34,880 nt of DNA from Deltaproteobacteria bacterium (lineage in GTDB: Bacteria; Desulfobacterota; Syntrophia; Syntrophales; UBA2210), in assembly GCA_016933215.1 (NCBI GenBank), contig JAFGBH010000004.1:1-34880 (forward strand), given 5' to 3'. The notes below the pieces were generated by a model that searched no databases, was not told the origin of the DNA, and saw only the letters and a program-made list of their open reading frames with translations. Of the stretch, positions 23,065 through 31,018 are shown one piece after another (position 1 is the first letter of the stretch; each line of letters begins with the position of its first letter). The translations under genes and the position numbers were made by a program.

Positions 23065-24321
23065 CTACGATATCTTCTCCAGAATATGAACGGCCATTGC
23101 GGCCTCTCCCTGGCCGAGGAAACCACCGCCGTTTTCCGCAAAGGCTATCCTCGCATTCTCCACCTGCCGTTTACCCGCTTCGCCTCTCAAATGCGTCACC
23201 AGTTCATGAATCTGTGCCAACCCTGACGCCCCCACGGGATGACCGCGCGCGATTAACCCACCGCTCGGATTGACGGGCAGTTTTCCCCCGAGCGACGTTG
23301 CACCGCTCTCGGCAAAGGGCCCACCCTCGCCCAGAGAACAGAATCCCATCTGTTCGGTCTGGTAGAGCTCGCCAAAGGTGGTGGCATCATGAACTTCCGC
23401 CACATCAATATCATCGGGTCCGACGCCGGCCATTTCATAGGCCAGCCGTGCCGAGCGTGAACAGATATCGTTCTCCCGCTCCCTGTTTCCCGACTGTAGC
23501 ACCGAGGCTCGAATCCGAACCGCCCTTCTTCTGCCAATTTTTTTCAGGAAGCTTTCACTACAGATAATCGCTGCGGCAGCTCCGTCACCAATTGGTGCGC
23601 ACATGGAACGCGTCAGGGGATAGGCAACCTCCCTGTCGGCAAGGACCTCCTCAACGGTCAGGGGAAACGTATACTGGGCCAGGGGATTCAACGTGGAGTT
23701 GTTGTGCGCCTTTGAGGCAATAACGGCAAGCTGCCGCTGTGTCGTTCCGTATTCTTTCATGTGCATGCGGGCCCCGATTGCATAGAAATCCATAAATGCG
23801 GAATGGCCGCCAGCTTTTTCCTTTAGCGGTTTCTCACCCCTTTCCCGTGCCTCTTTTTCCTTTCTATTTTGCTCTTCCTCCTGAAATTTGCCTATCATTT
23901 CCATGGTCACTTCCACGTCAGTCCCCGTAATAAAACCCATCATGACCTTCTCTCGGTCCTCGCTGTAGAGCTTTTCCACACCGATTGCCAAAACGCAGTC
24001 GAAAATCCCCGCCTTGATGGCTGTCCACCCGCCATTCAGTGCGGTTGTCGCACCGGCACAGGCATTTTCAACGTTTATTATAGGAATTCCCTCGATACCG
24101 TTGGCCGAAAGGGCAACCTGCCCCCTGATGCAATGTTGAAAGGAATACATGCCCCAGGCGGAATTGGAAAACCAGGCAGCCTGAATGTCGTCACGAGTGA
24201 GGCCGCAATCCTTCAAGACGAGTTCAAGAACTTCGCCTGTGAGATCCTTTATGCTCCGCTCGAGATACTTGCCGAACTTGATCATCCCCGTCCCGATTAT
24301 GTAAACCTTCCCACCCATCAT
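23065..24321 (-). CDS. Thiolase family acetyltransferase (SCP2/lipid-thiolase type)
   Basis: This 418-residue protein has the thiolase fold. The nucleophile is C88 in NVENACAGATTALNGG, the HD motif is AEVHDATTFGE, and the NPSGGLIARGHPVGASG block has H361. The second catalytic Cys of classical thiolases (CxG near the C-terminus) is replaced by AFAENGGGFLGQG, as in many SCP-x-like members. Role: thiolytic cleavage of 3-oxoacyl-CoA, or a lyase/condensation variant, in the cytoplasm. It starts at ATG 24321 or the adjacent 24318; the latter is better spaced from the GGGGG site. It follows the SDR gene by 33 bases. Confidence 0.9.
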   Translation of the reverse strand: MMGGKVYIIGTGMIKFGKYLERSIKDLTGEVLELVLKDCGLTRDDIQAAWFSNSAWGMYSFQHCIRGQVALSANGIEGIPIINVENACAGATTALNGGWTAIKAGIFDCVLAIGVEKLYSEDREKVMMGFITGTDVEVTMEMIGKFQEEEQNRKEKEARERGEKPLKEKAGGHSAFMDFYAIGARMHMKEYGTTQRQLAVIASKAHNNSTLNPLAQYTFPLTVEEVLADREVAYPLTRSMCAPIGDGAAAAIICSESFLKKIGRRRAVRIRASVLQSGNRERENDICSRSARLAYEMAGVGPDDIDVAEVHDATTFGELYQTEQMGFCSLGEGGPFAESGATSLGGKLPVNPSGGLIARGHPVGASGLAQIHELVTHLRGEAGKRQVENARIAFAENGGGFLGQGEAAMAVHILEKIS

Positions 24322-24354
24322 TCCCCCTTTTTGCCCATCATTTTCAGTGGAATT

Positions 24355-25197
24355 CTATGTCAATCCCCATCGGGCCATCTTTAATGCCATCTCTCTAAAG
24401 GAACTGCGCCTGTTCATAAAGGCCATATTCTTGTAGTAGCGAGAAGGAGAAAACCTCTTCATCACCCACTGCACCTTTCCCACAACCTGCGGTATAAGAT
24501 AGAGCTTATTTTTCTCAACGGCTCTGACCGTCATCTCTGCAATTTTTTCCGCTGAAAGTCTCCCGTTTTCAAAGGCAGTTTCCGCAAACATTTTCTGAAA
24601 TTCATCGGTATAGCGCATCGTCTCAAGAAGATTGGTTTTAAAGAAGGTGGGACATACGACGGTAATACCGATATTGTGGGGCGCAAGCTCGCTTTTCAGT
24701 GTTTCCGAAAGTGAGATAATCGCCGCCTTTGTCACGTTATAGGAGGCCATTTCGGGAAGCGACACAAATCCCGCCGCCGAAGAAACATTGACGATATGTC
24801 CGCCTCCCTGAGACTTCATCCGGGGAACAAACTCATGACACCCGTAGAGCATTCCCCAGAAATTGGTGTTCACGATCCAGTGCCAGTCTTCCATGGGAAT
24901 GTCACCCACGATGCCCCCTGCGGCAACGCCGGCATTATTAACCAGAAGATCAATCCGATTCCACTTTTTAAAGGCAAAATCAGCCATGCGTCTGATATCG
25001 TCCAACTTCGTGACGTCACATTCAAAGGTCTCACCCTCGCCACCCGCCTTCTCAACCATTTCAAGGGTAATCTTCGATCCCGCCATATTGATATCGCTGA
25101 CGAGAATCCGCCATCCCCTTTTTGCAAGCGAAAGGGCAATTGCCCTTCCCAGACCCGATGCCGCCCCGGTAATCACGACGTTTTTTCGTTCATCCAT
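24355..25197 (-). CDS. Short-chain dehydrogenase/reductase
   Basis: This 280-residue classical SDR has the cofactor motif TGAASGLGRAIA from residue 10 and D35 at the end of beta-2 (LVSDINM), favouring NAD(H). It then has NNAG at 87-90, catalytic S139/S140 and Y153-x3-K157. The last 50 residues (VQWVMKRFSPSRYYKNMAFMN) are basic and aromatic and may touch membrane. In this operon it most likely oxidises 3-hydroxyacyl-CoA to 3-oxoacyl-CoA before the thiolase. Use on another alcohol is possible. It starts 29 bases after the shorter acyl-CoA dehydrogenase gene. Confidence 0.9.
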   Translation of the reverse strand: MDERKNVVITGAASGLGRAIALSLAKRGWRILVSDINMAGSKITLEMVEKAGGEGETFECDVTKLDDIRRMADFAFKKWNRIDLLVNNAGVAAGGIVGDIPMEDWHWIVNTNFWGMLYGCHEFVPRMKSQGGGHIVNVSSAAGFVSLPEMASYNVTKAAIISLSETLKSELAPHNIGITVVCPTFFKTNLLETMRYTDEFQKMFAETAFENGRLSAEKIAEMTVRAVEKNKLYLIPQVVGKVQWVMKRFSPSRYYKNMAFMNRRSSFREMALKMARWGLT

Positions 25198-25226
25198 ATC
25201 CTCACACCATTTGGCATCTGAAAAGA

Positions 25227-26360
25227 TTATCTATCGACACCATCTATTACCCTTTCAATGTATTTCAACCTCTTCATCGGCACCATTCCGAGAAGGGCCT
25301 GAACATGCTTGGCGTCGCGAAATCGCTTTTCCTGCCCGTAATCTTTCATGTAGCCGTAGCCACCGAGAAGCTGAATCCCGTCCGTGGTCAGGTCACAGGC
25401 CGCCCCCTGAATATAAATGGCAGAAGCCAGTGCATTTTGTTCCCACCCCGCTTCGTTTTCCTCTGCGGCCCGACAGGCCTGTCGAAGGGCCATCTCGGAA
25501 ACATTGATCGTGACGGCCATATTCGAGAGAATCATCCGCACCTCAGACCAGTTCACTATTTCCCTCCCACCCTGAAACCTCTCACGGCTATAGGCAAGGG
25601 CTTCATCAAAGGACCCCTTCATGATACCGGCAGACATTGCCGCCGCAGCAACATGCATCCTGTCGGCAGTCTTTTCAAAAGAAAGGTTCCCATCTCCTTC
25701 TTTCCCGACAAGGATACCCTCAACATCATTGAACTTCGTATCGACGGCGGGACAGGCGTGCAGTCCCAGGCTAAGGACCGGTTCGCTTCGTGTAATGTTT
25801 TTATCCGACAGGTCTACGAGGAAAAAAGAATACCCCCGCTCGCCCCTTACCTGAGCGGGAATGAGGCAATGACCGGCGATACCGCCGAGGACCACATATT
25901 CCAGCTCGCCGAAGAGTATATATTTGCTCTTTTCTTTTCTCGCATAGATCAGATGCGGTATCTCTGAGGGGTTGTTGAATGCGGGAAAGGCGATGAGAAA
26001 GTCCCCGGCATTGCCGGCATTTTTTGTGACCGATGCAAGGACTTTTGTACTCCCTGACTCCAATATTATCTGTTGTGCCACCGTCGTGGCAAATATGATG
26101 CCTCCCAGACTCGCGTCGACCCGGCAGATACTCTCGAGAATCACCGAGAGGGCGCCGATGCCCCGCCCGATACCGCCAAGCTCTTCCGGCAGGGTAATCC
26201 CGAGGAGTCCTATCTCATATGCCTTGTCGAGCACATCGCCAAAAAAAGGACCGAAGGGATAGGCATCATGTTCCTCCCTTTTCGAAGAGAGCTCCTTTGC
26301 CGCAAACTGTGCCGCCAGATCTTCAAAGGGTTTTAACTCTGCATTCATTGAAGCGATCAT
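25227..26360 (-). CDS. Acyl-CoA dehydrogenase, short form lacking the usual catalytic Glu
   Basis: This 377-residue flavoprotein of normal family length has an N-terminal LGITLPEELGGIGRGIG and a C-terminal QLLGGYGYMKDYGQEKRFRDAK for FAD binding and tetramer contacts. The position of the catalytic base in YEGT of medium-chain enzymes is L357 here (ALLGMVP). The alternative base position in helix G, as in isovaleryl-CoA dehydrogenase, holds Asp (TADRMHV). The central substrate-contact strand is also unusual (IAFPAFNNP instead of a TEP motif). It may thus be the non-catalytic half of a heteromer with the upstream dehydrogenase, 16 bases away. A GGAGGAAT site supports ATG at 26360. Confidence 0.88.
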   Translation of the reverse strand: MIASMNAELKPFEDLAAQFAAKELSSKREEHDAYPFGPFFGDVLDKAYEIGLLGITLPEELGGIGRGIGALSVILESICRVDASLGGIIFATTVAQQIILESGSTKVLASVTKNAGNAGDFLIAFPAFNNPSEIPHLIYARKEKSKYILFGELEYVVLGGIAGHCLIPAQVRGERGYSFFLVDLSDKNITRSEPVLSLGLHACPAVDTKFNDVEGILVGKEGDGNLSFEKTADRMHVAAAAMSAGIMKGSFDEALAYSRERFQGGREIVNWSEVRMILSNMAVTINVSEMALRQACRAAEENEAGWEQNALASAIYIQGAACDLTTDGIQLLGGYGYMKDYGQEKRFRDAKHVQALLGMVPMKRLKYIERVIDGVDR

Positions 26361-26376
26361 ATTCCTCCCTCCCTTT

Positions 26377-27879
26377 CTACTCTTGGAAAACCGCTACCTG
26401 CGGATAGGAACGACCGATGAGACATTTGAACAGATTCAACCGGTTCAGCTGGTTCGTCCCCTCGTAGATCTGAAGCAGCTTGGAATCTCTGAGACACTTC
26501 TCCGCCCTTCGGTCATGGCGAAGTCCCGCCTGTCCCATAATTTCCAGCGCCATCTGGCAGTTTTTGACACCCGCGTCGGTTCCGACAAATTTTGCGAGCG
26601 ATGCCCACCCCGATGTGCGGTGAATCTCGGAATCTGTCTGACCGTCAAGAGACATTTTTCGCATTAGCGAGGTTGCACGGGGCTTGTCAAGCCACGGGGA
26701 TATAACCTTGTCGGCGATAAAGCGTGGAAGGCATCTCGTGTAGTAATAGGTTGGCTTCCACTGGAGGGTTTTATAGAAACCGTACATTCCGTTCGCATAA
26801 TTGGTTTCCGCATAGGCGAGTCTCGAGACGGCCACATTTTTATACATCTCGGCGAGCATGGTTTGTGCCCATTCATGATTGATGAGGAGTTTTCCCTTCA
26901 CCTCCGTCTCCAGGGCAAATTTCAGGGCCTCCTCAAAGGCACCCCTGGCCACCCCCGTGCCAAAGGCGCCGACTCCCGCCCTGGTACCGGAGACGACGTA
27001 GTCAATCACCTGCATGGCCGTCTCTTTTGCCGAACGCGAAAGCGTGCCGTACTGATCAGGGTCGATGCACACATTCTCTTCGGGAATAAAGCAGTCCTCA
27101 AATATCAGCTCGCTGGCGGGGCATCCCTTTTGCCCCATTTTTCTCTCCTTCCTTCCAAAGGAGAAGCCCTTCGTTCCATTTTTTACCGCCAGGACAACGG
27201 TATTCTCCGACGGATTTTTGAGATCCGAATAGGCAATCAGTATATGCCATGTCGAGAGGTGGCCGTTTGATATGAATACCTTTCTCCCGTTTACGACATA
27301 TCCCCCGTCAACTTTTTCGGCATAACAGGTAACATCGCCCTTATCGACAAGATCAACTTCCTCGACATCGGTTCCCGCTCCCGGTTCCGTAATGGCAAGC
27401 GAAATCAGACAGGGATTTCCCTTTCTCTCCCCTTCGACCGTTTCCCTCGAGAGCTTATTGATAAGACGAGCATTCCACGTGGCAGAAAGGGTTGCCACAC
27501 CTAAATAATGGACGCCGATAAGATTTGCCATGCCGAGACAAGCGGAGGCTATTTCCTCGACAAAGAATGACATCGAACTCATACAATAACCCTTGCCGCC
27601 GAATATCTTCGGTATCCACAGGGTATAGAACCCCCATTCATTCGCCTTTTTCACGAAATCCCAGGCGAGAAACTCAGGATCTTCCTGGACTGTCTTGTCC
27701 AGCTCCAACGAATAGGGCCTGACCACCTCGTCATTAAATTTCCTTGCCAGGGCGACCACTTTTTTAGTCTCTTTTATAATTCCCTTCGGCTGCTTTGAGG
27801 TGGCCTGAAGACTGCACATAATATCATCAAACTTCGGCTCCCTCTCAAGGAACATCTCTATTTCCGACCCTGAGACCAT
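26377..27879 (-). CDS. Acyl-CoA dehydrogenase, long form
   Basis: This 500-residue protein is about 110 residues longer than the family norm. Classical motifs are intact: LAITEPGAGTDVEE (FAD/substrate loop), YVVNGRKVFISNG, and RDSKLLQIYEGTNQLNR with E473 as catalytic base. The added length is an N-terminal extension of about 30 residues and a stretch in the C-terminal helical domain (GMYGFYKTLQWKPTYYY to EIHRTSGW). It dehydrogenates an acyl-CoA to 2-enoyl-CoA, passing electrons to ETF or another acceptor. It is the first gene of the leftward operon, with a strong GGAGGGAG site, and is followed after 16 bases by a second, diverged dehydrogenase. Confidence 0.9.
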   Translation of the reverse strand: MVSGSEIEMFLEREPKFDDIMCSLQATSKQPKGIIKETKKVVALARKFNDEVVRPYSLELDKTVQEDPEFLAWDFVKKANEWGFYTLWIPKIFGGKGYCMSSMSFFVEEIASACLGMANLIGVHYLGVATLSATWNARLINKLSRETVEGERKGNPCLISLAITEPGAGTDVEEVDLVDKGDVTCYAEKVDGGYVVNGRKVFISNGHLSTWHILIAYSDLKNPSENTVVLAVKNGTKGFSFGRKERKMGQKGCPASELIFEDCFIPEENVCIDPDQYGTLSRSAKETAMQVIDYVVSGTRAGVGAFGTGVARGAFEEALKFALETEVKGKLLINHEWAQTMLAEMYKNVAVSRLAYAETNYANGMYGFYKTLQWKPTYYYTRCLPRFIADKVISPWLDKPRATSLMRKMSLDGQTDSEIHRTSGWASLAKFVGTDAGVKNCQMALEIMGQAGLRHDRRAEKCLRDSKLLQIYEGTNQLNRLNLFKCLIGRSYPQVAVFQE

Positions 27880-28096
27880 AACTCCCTCCTTCTAACGATA
27901 TTGGTATCCCTCGTTGAGATAGTATTATTTTCTTTACAGATTAGACATGGAGCATTTTCTTTAATGTGTTCAGGCTAATATGCTGATCGATAATCTCAGG
28001 AAATGCCCTTGACAGCTATTTTGGTTGAAATGTAGTGGAGCGCTCTTCTTGCCAGTAGGAAACTGTTATATATTCACCAAACAGGGCAAATCCCGC

Positions 28097-28210
28097 TTGA
28101 ACTGAGCAGCAATCGCTAACCCCGCCGCAAGTAACTGGATTAGCGGGCGAACAAAAATAAATTATTTCTTAACAGTCGGAGATCCCCCGCAATTTGCTGT
28201 GGGGAGCTTC
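28097..28210 (-). repeat. Dispersed intergenic repeat, copy D (inverted, diverged)
   Basis: Read leftward, it starts GAAGCTCCCC, keeps GATCTCCGACTGTTAAG, the AT-rich middle and the second CCCCG block, and ends CAGTTCAA. Both hairpins persist with changes. It lies between divergent genes, unlike copies A, B and C, which are close to 3' ends. The rest of the 548-base gap 27880-28427 shows AT-rich sequence and the upstream region of the acyl-CoA dehydrogenase operon, with no gene I can support. Confidence 0.7.
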
Positions 28211-28427
28211 TATTTCGCCTGATGCCTTGTTATTTTCTAATTACCACTACTGAGCGCATGAACATGAGAACATAAAAGTGTCGTGGAATGATAACGTTAA
28301 TGTAGTAAAGAGTTCTCACATCGTTGTCAAGGTTTTTACGCAAAAAGTGATCACCATTGACATGAACGTGTCCCTTCGGATAGTCTCGCGAGGATTCCTC
28401 TTATTCAAAACACAGGATGCAATAGAG

Positions 28428-28865
28428 ATGAATACCATTTACACCATAGGAACCAGCAACCGAAGGATCGAGGAATTTATTGATGTGCTGATCCGTTATA
28501 GAATCAGTCTCATCGTCGATGTGAGGAGCCTTCCCAAAAGCAGGTTTACCCATTTCAACCGGGGAAACCTCGATTCTTCTCTCTTAGAAAAGGGCATAGA
28601 GTATCGGTGGATGGGCGATATCTTGGGCGGTTTTCGCGCCGGCAGTTACGACACCTATACCAGATCGGAGGATTTTAAATATGGTCTCGCCCAGCTGGAG
28701 AAACTTGCCCGCGAAACACCCTCGGCAATTTGCTGTGCCGAGCGTTCACCCTGGGAATGTCACCGGCGTTTTATCGCCCGCGAGCTTGAGAGAAGAAACT
28801 GGTCGGTTTTACACATCCTCGATAAGGACCGCCTCTGGACTTATGAACAGAAAGAATTATTCTAA
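28428..28865 (+). CDS. DUF488 family protein
   Basis: This 145-residue protein has the DUF488 hallmarks: IYTIGTSNRRIEEFIDVL at the N-terminus, LIVDVRSLPKSRF, and the cysteine motif CAERSPWECHRRFIARELE. No reaction has been established for the family to my knowledge, although the conserved acidic, Arg and Cys/His residues suggest an enzyme. It is cytoplasmic. The ATG at 28428 is chosen because the family domain starts there and AGGA lies upstream. The frame stays open to 28278, but the added 50 residues do not look like the family. It appears to be transcribed alone. Confidence 0.85.
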   Translation: MNTIYTIGTSNRRIEEFIDVLIRYRISLIVDVRSLPKSRFTHFNRGNLDSSLLEKGIEYRWMGDILGGFRAGSYDTYTRSEDFKYGLAQLEKLARETPSAICCAERSPWECHRRFIARELERRNWSVLHILDKDRLWTYEQKELF

Positions 28866-28881
28866 AGTTGACGGCTTCGTA

Positions 28882-28901
28882 AATCCCTGCATGTCGGGAT
28901 T
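28882..28901 (+). terminator. Weak hairpin after the DUF488 gene
   Basis: AATCCC and GGGATT form a 6-bp stem with an 8-base loop, followed by ACTTTGC. It lies between the convergent DUF488 and beta-barrel genes. Bases just upstream (TTGACGGCTTCGTAAA) resemble an intergenic repeat I associate with deltaproteobacterial genomes, but only one copy is seen here. Confidence 0.25.
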
Positions 28902-28935
28902 ACTTTGCAACTGAATATGGGTTTTTGCGGGACTG

Positions 28936-30300
28936 TCAGAAGTAATAGGCAAGCCACATATAGGCACTCACAGCAGATTTAATCAGGATATCGGTGGGTG
29001 GTATCCTGAAACCGCCGTATTCCGTATCTTGTCCTCCATAGAATAAATTTCCGCCGCAGGTGAACTGAAGATCCTGGGTGACATCCCAGGCAAGGCGGGG
29101 CTGGAATATCCCCGACGGATCATCACAATTGTTGATTACCGTTACAAAGAGATTCACCAGTGGATGAACCTCCATCCTTACATGTCCCGCCAGGTACCAG
29201 CGACCGAGGGTAAATAATTCCCCACGGTCGAGACGCTCCGCAACGTCTCTATCCATAAGAGAATTAGAATACCTGTCGTCACCGAGGCCGTTGTAGAATA
29301 GCTCAAGAAAACCGTAGAAATTCTTTTTCTGCCAGACCCAGGAATAATCCATATTTGCGGCGAGAGAAGGGAAATCATTTTTATCACTTTTCTCGTCGAG
29401 GAGAGTCCACGTCGCATCGAGACGCCATGCTGCATCCCCCAGATATCCGGCAAATCCCACACCTACAACATCATCTTCAAAGTGGCGTGCAGCCATGATA
29501 TCGAACTCGGTCGTACCCCTCGCGAAGTGAATCTTTCCCGCGAGTGAGCTTTGGTCACTTTCCATATCTCCCGTCGAAGGGTCGCGCCTCGGCACATAGA
29601 GAAGCTGCAGATCAGAAGACCGGCCGAGAGAAAACTGCGCCGAGGCCATATCGTCCCCCACCTTGTATTCCCGCTCTATATCGGTAGGCGCAAAGGGATT
29701 GAAGAGATCCATCGGATTAAAAAGGAGTCCGTTTCCCCAGGTGACCGCCTGCCTTCCGAGACGTACCACGAATCTCTTTTTCTGAACCGTAAGGGAAAAA
29801 CGATCCAAACGGTGATAAAGGATACAATCGTCATCGTCGTATATTGCCTTCGTGAGATCCATCAGGCGGCGGTTGTCCTCGACTTCATGTCGTATATACC
29901 CCTCTTCGAAAACACCCGCGAAAAGCCGCGCAAGTTTCTTCTCTTTTCTTCTCAAATCTCCACCGGTGAGGATCATTTCATAGTGCGTGTCGAGATAGAG
30001 GGCTTCACCGAAATAGAGACGGTTTTTCAGGCGGCCTTCGGCGCTTCCGTCATAGGAGATCTCTGTCCCTGCGAACCGGTAAAAGGATTCGTCGTCAGGC
30101 CATGAGGCGACACCTCGGCACTTTATATATCCCCCCCATTCCGCCTCAATGTCACCGAAATAACCTTGCAAATGTGTCGATTTGTCCGGTGCGATGCTGT
30201 CTTCGGCCCATACAGCCGGTACTCCGGCGATTCCGAAGGCGAGCAACAGAATCAGTAAATATGGAATAATTATGAGAGATTTTGCGACAGGATTTCTCAC
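28936..30300 (-). CDS. Outer-membrane beta-barrel protein (DUF1302/porin-like)
   Basis: This 454-residue protein has a signal peptide (about 1-32, ending VWAED). Alternating amphipathic strands follow throughout, and the C-terminus ends in an aromatic strand, YMWLAYYF, as required for barrel insertion. The segment RLGRQAVTWGNGLLFNPMDLFNPFAPTD resembles DUF1302/alginate-export-type barrels. It starts at GTG 30300, seven bases after the ATPase stop, with AAGGA upstream; the signal peptide supports this start. As last gene of the five-gene operon it probably provides the outer-membrane exit or acceptor for material carried by the LolA-like protein. That role is inferred from context. Confidence 0.8.
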   Translation of the reverse strand: MRNPVAKSLIIIPYLLILLLAFGIAGVPAVWAEDSIAPDKSTHLQGYFGDIEAEWGGYIKCRGVASWPDDESFYRFAGTEISYDGSAEGRLKNRLYFGEALYLDTHYEMILTGGDLRRKEKKLARLFAGVFEEGYIRHEVEDNRRLMDLTKAIYDDDDCILYHRLDRFSLTVQKKRFVVRLGRQAVTWGNGLLFNPMDLFNPFAPTDIEREYKVGDDMASAQFSLGRSSDLQLLYVPRRDPSTGDMESDQSSLAGKIHFARGTTEFDIMAARHFEDDVVGVGFAGYLGDAAWRLDATWTLLDEKSDKNDFPSLAANMDYSWVWQKKNFYGFLELFYNGLGDDRYSNSLMDRDVAERLDRGELFTLGRWYLAGHVRMEVHPLVNLFVTVINNCDDPSGIFQPRLAWDVTQDLQFTCGGNLFYGGQDTEYGGFRIPPTDILIKSAVSAYMWLAYYF

Positions 30301-30307
30301 AACGGAA

Positions 30308-30994
30308 TCATTCCTTCACTTGGTCCTCGGCCACCAGACCGTCCCTGATCTGGACAAGTCGCCTCGCAAAATCCATCACCATTTTATCATGGGTTGAAAA
30401 GATAAAGGTCACACCTTTCTTCTCGTTCATCTCCCGCATCATCTCCAGTAGCCCCTCGCCGGATTTCGAATCAAGATTTGCCGTGGGTTCGTCGGCAAGC
30501 ACAATCGAGGGATTTGAGACAATGGCCCTGGCAACAGCAACCCGCTGCTGCTGCCCGCCCGACAGTTCGGCCGGACGCCGGTGGTAGAGCCCGTCAAGTC
30601 CGACATCGTCGAGAATGGCCGTCGCCCTCGACCGCCGCTCCGTCGGTGAAACACCCTGCAGGAGCATGACAAACTCCACATTTTCTAAGGCAGAGAGGAC
30701 AGGAATCAGATTATAGGCCTGAAATACGAACCCGATATTGTGGAGCCGAAGATTCGCAAGTTCGGTCTGATTCATCCGGTCGATCTGATTGCCGTTGACG
30801 GAGATGCTCCCCGCATCGGCATAGTCGAGACCGCCGATGATGTTCAACAGGGTCGTCTTTCCCGACCCGGAGGGTCCTGCAAGGGCGAGAAAGCCACCCT
30901 CTTCAATGGAGAGATCGACACCTCTTAAGGCATAGACTTCCACCTTCCCCTGTCGATAAATCTTTCTTACATCCCTGCATTCCACTATGTTCAT
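30308..30994 (-). CDS. ABC transporter ATPase, LolD/MacB type
   Basis: This 228-residue nucleotide-binding subunit has Walker A GPSGSGKTTLL (40-50), Q-loop FVFQAYNLIPVLSA, signature LSGGQQQRVAVARAI, Walker B IVLADEPTANLD and the H-loop FIFSTHD. The start pattern NIVECRDVRKIYRQGKVEVYALRGVDLSI is typical of LolD/MacB/FtsE-like ATPases that drive FtsX-type permeases by mechanotransmission rather than transport through the membrane. It lies 24 bases after the second permease gene. A GGGGGA site precedes the ATG. Family assignment is firm; cargo is unknown. Confidence 0.95.
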   Translation of the reverse strand: MNIVECRDVRKIYRQGKVEVYALRGVDLSIEEGGFLALAGPSGSGKTTLLNIIGGLDYADAGSISVNGNQIDRMNQTELANLRLHNIGFVFQAYNLIPVLSALENVEFVMLLQGVSPTERRSRATAILDDVGLDGLYHRRPAELSGGQQQRVAVARAIVSNPSIVLADEPTANLDSKSGEGLLEMMREMNEKKGVTFIFSTHDKMVMDFARRLVQIRDGLVAEDQVKE

Positions 30995-31018
30995 AAAGAG
31001 TTTCCCCCTGTTACCATC

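Noticed and set aside
25305-25967. Rightward open frame (220 codons) opposite the short acyl-CoA dehydrogenase
   Set aside because: It mirrors the codon pattern of the real gene on the other strand and shows no domain or start signal.
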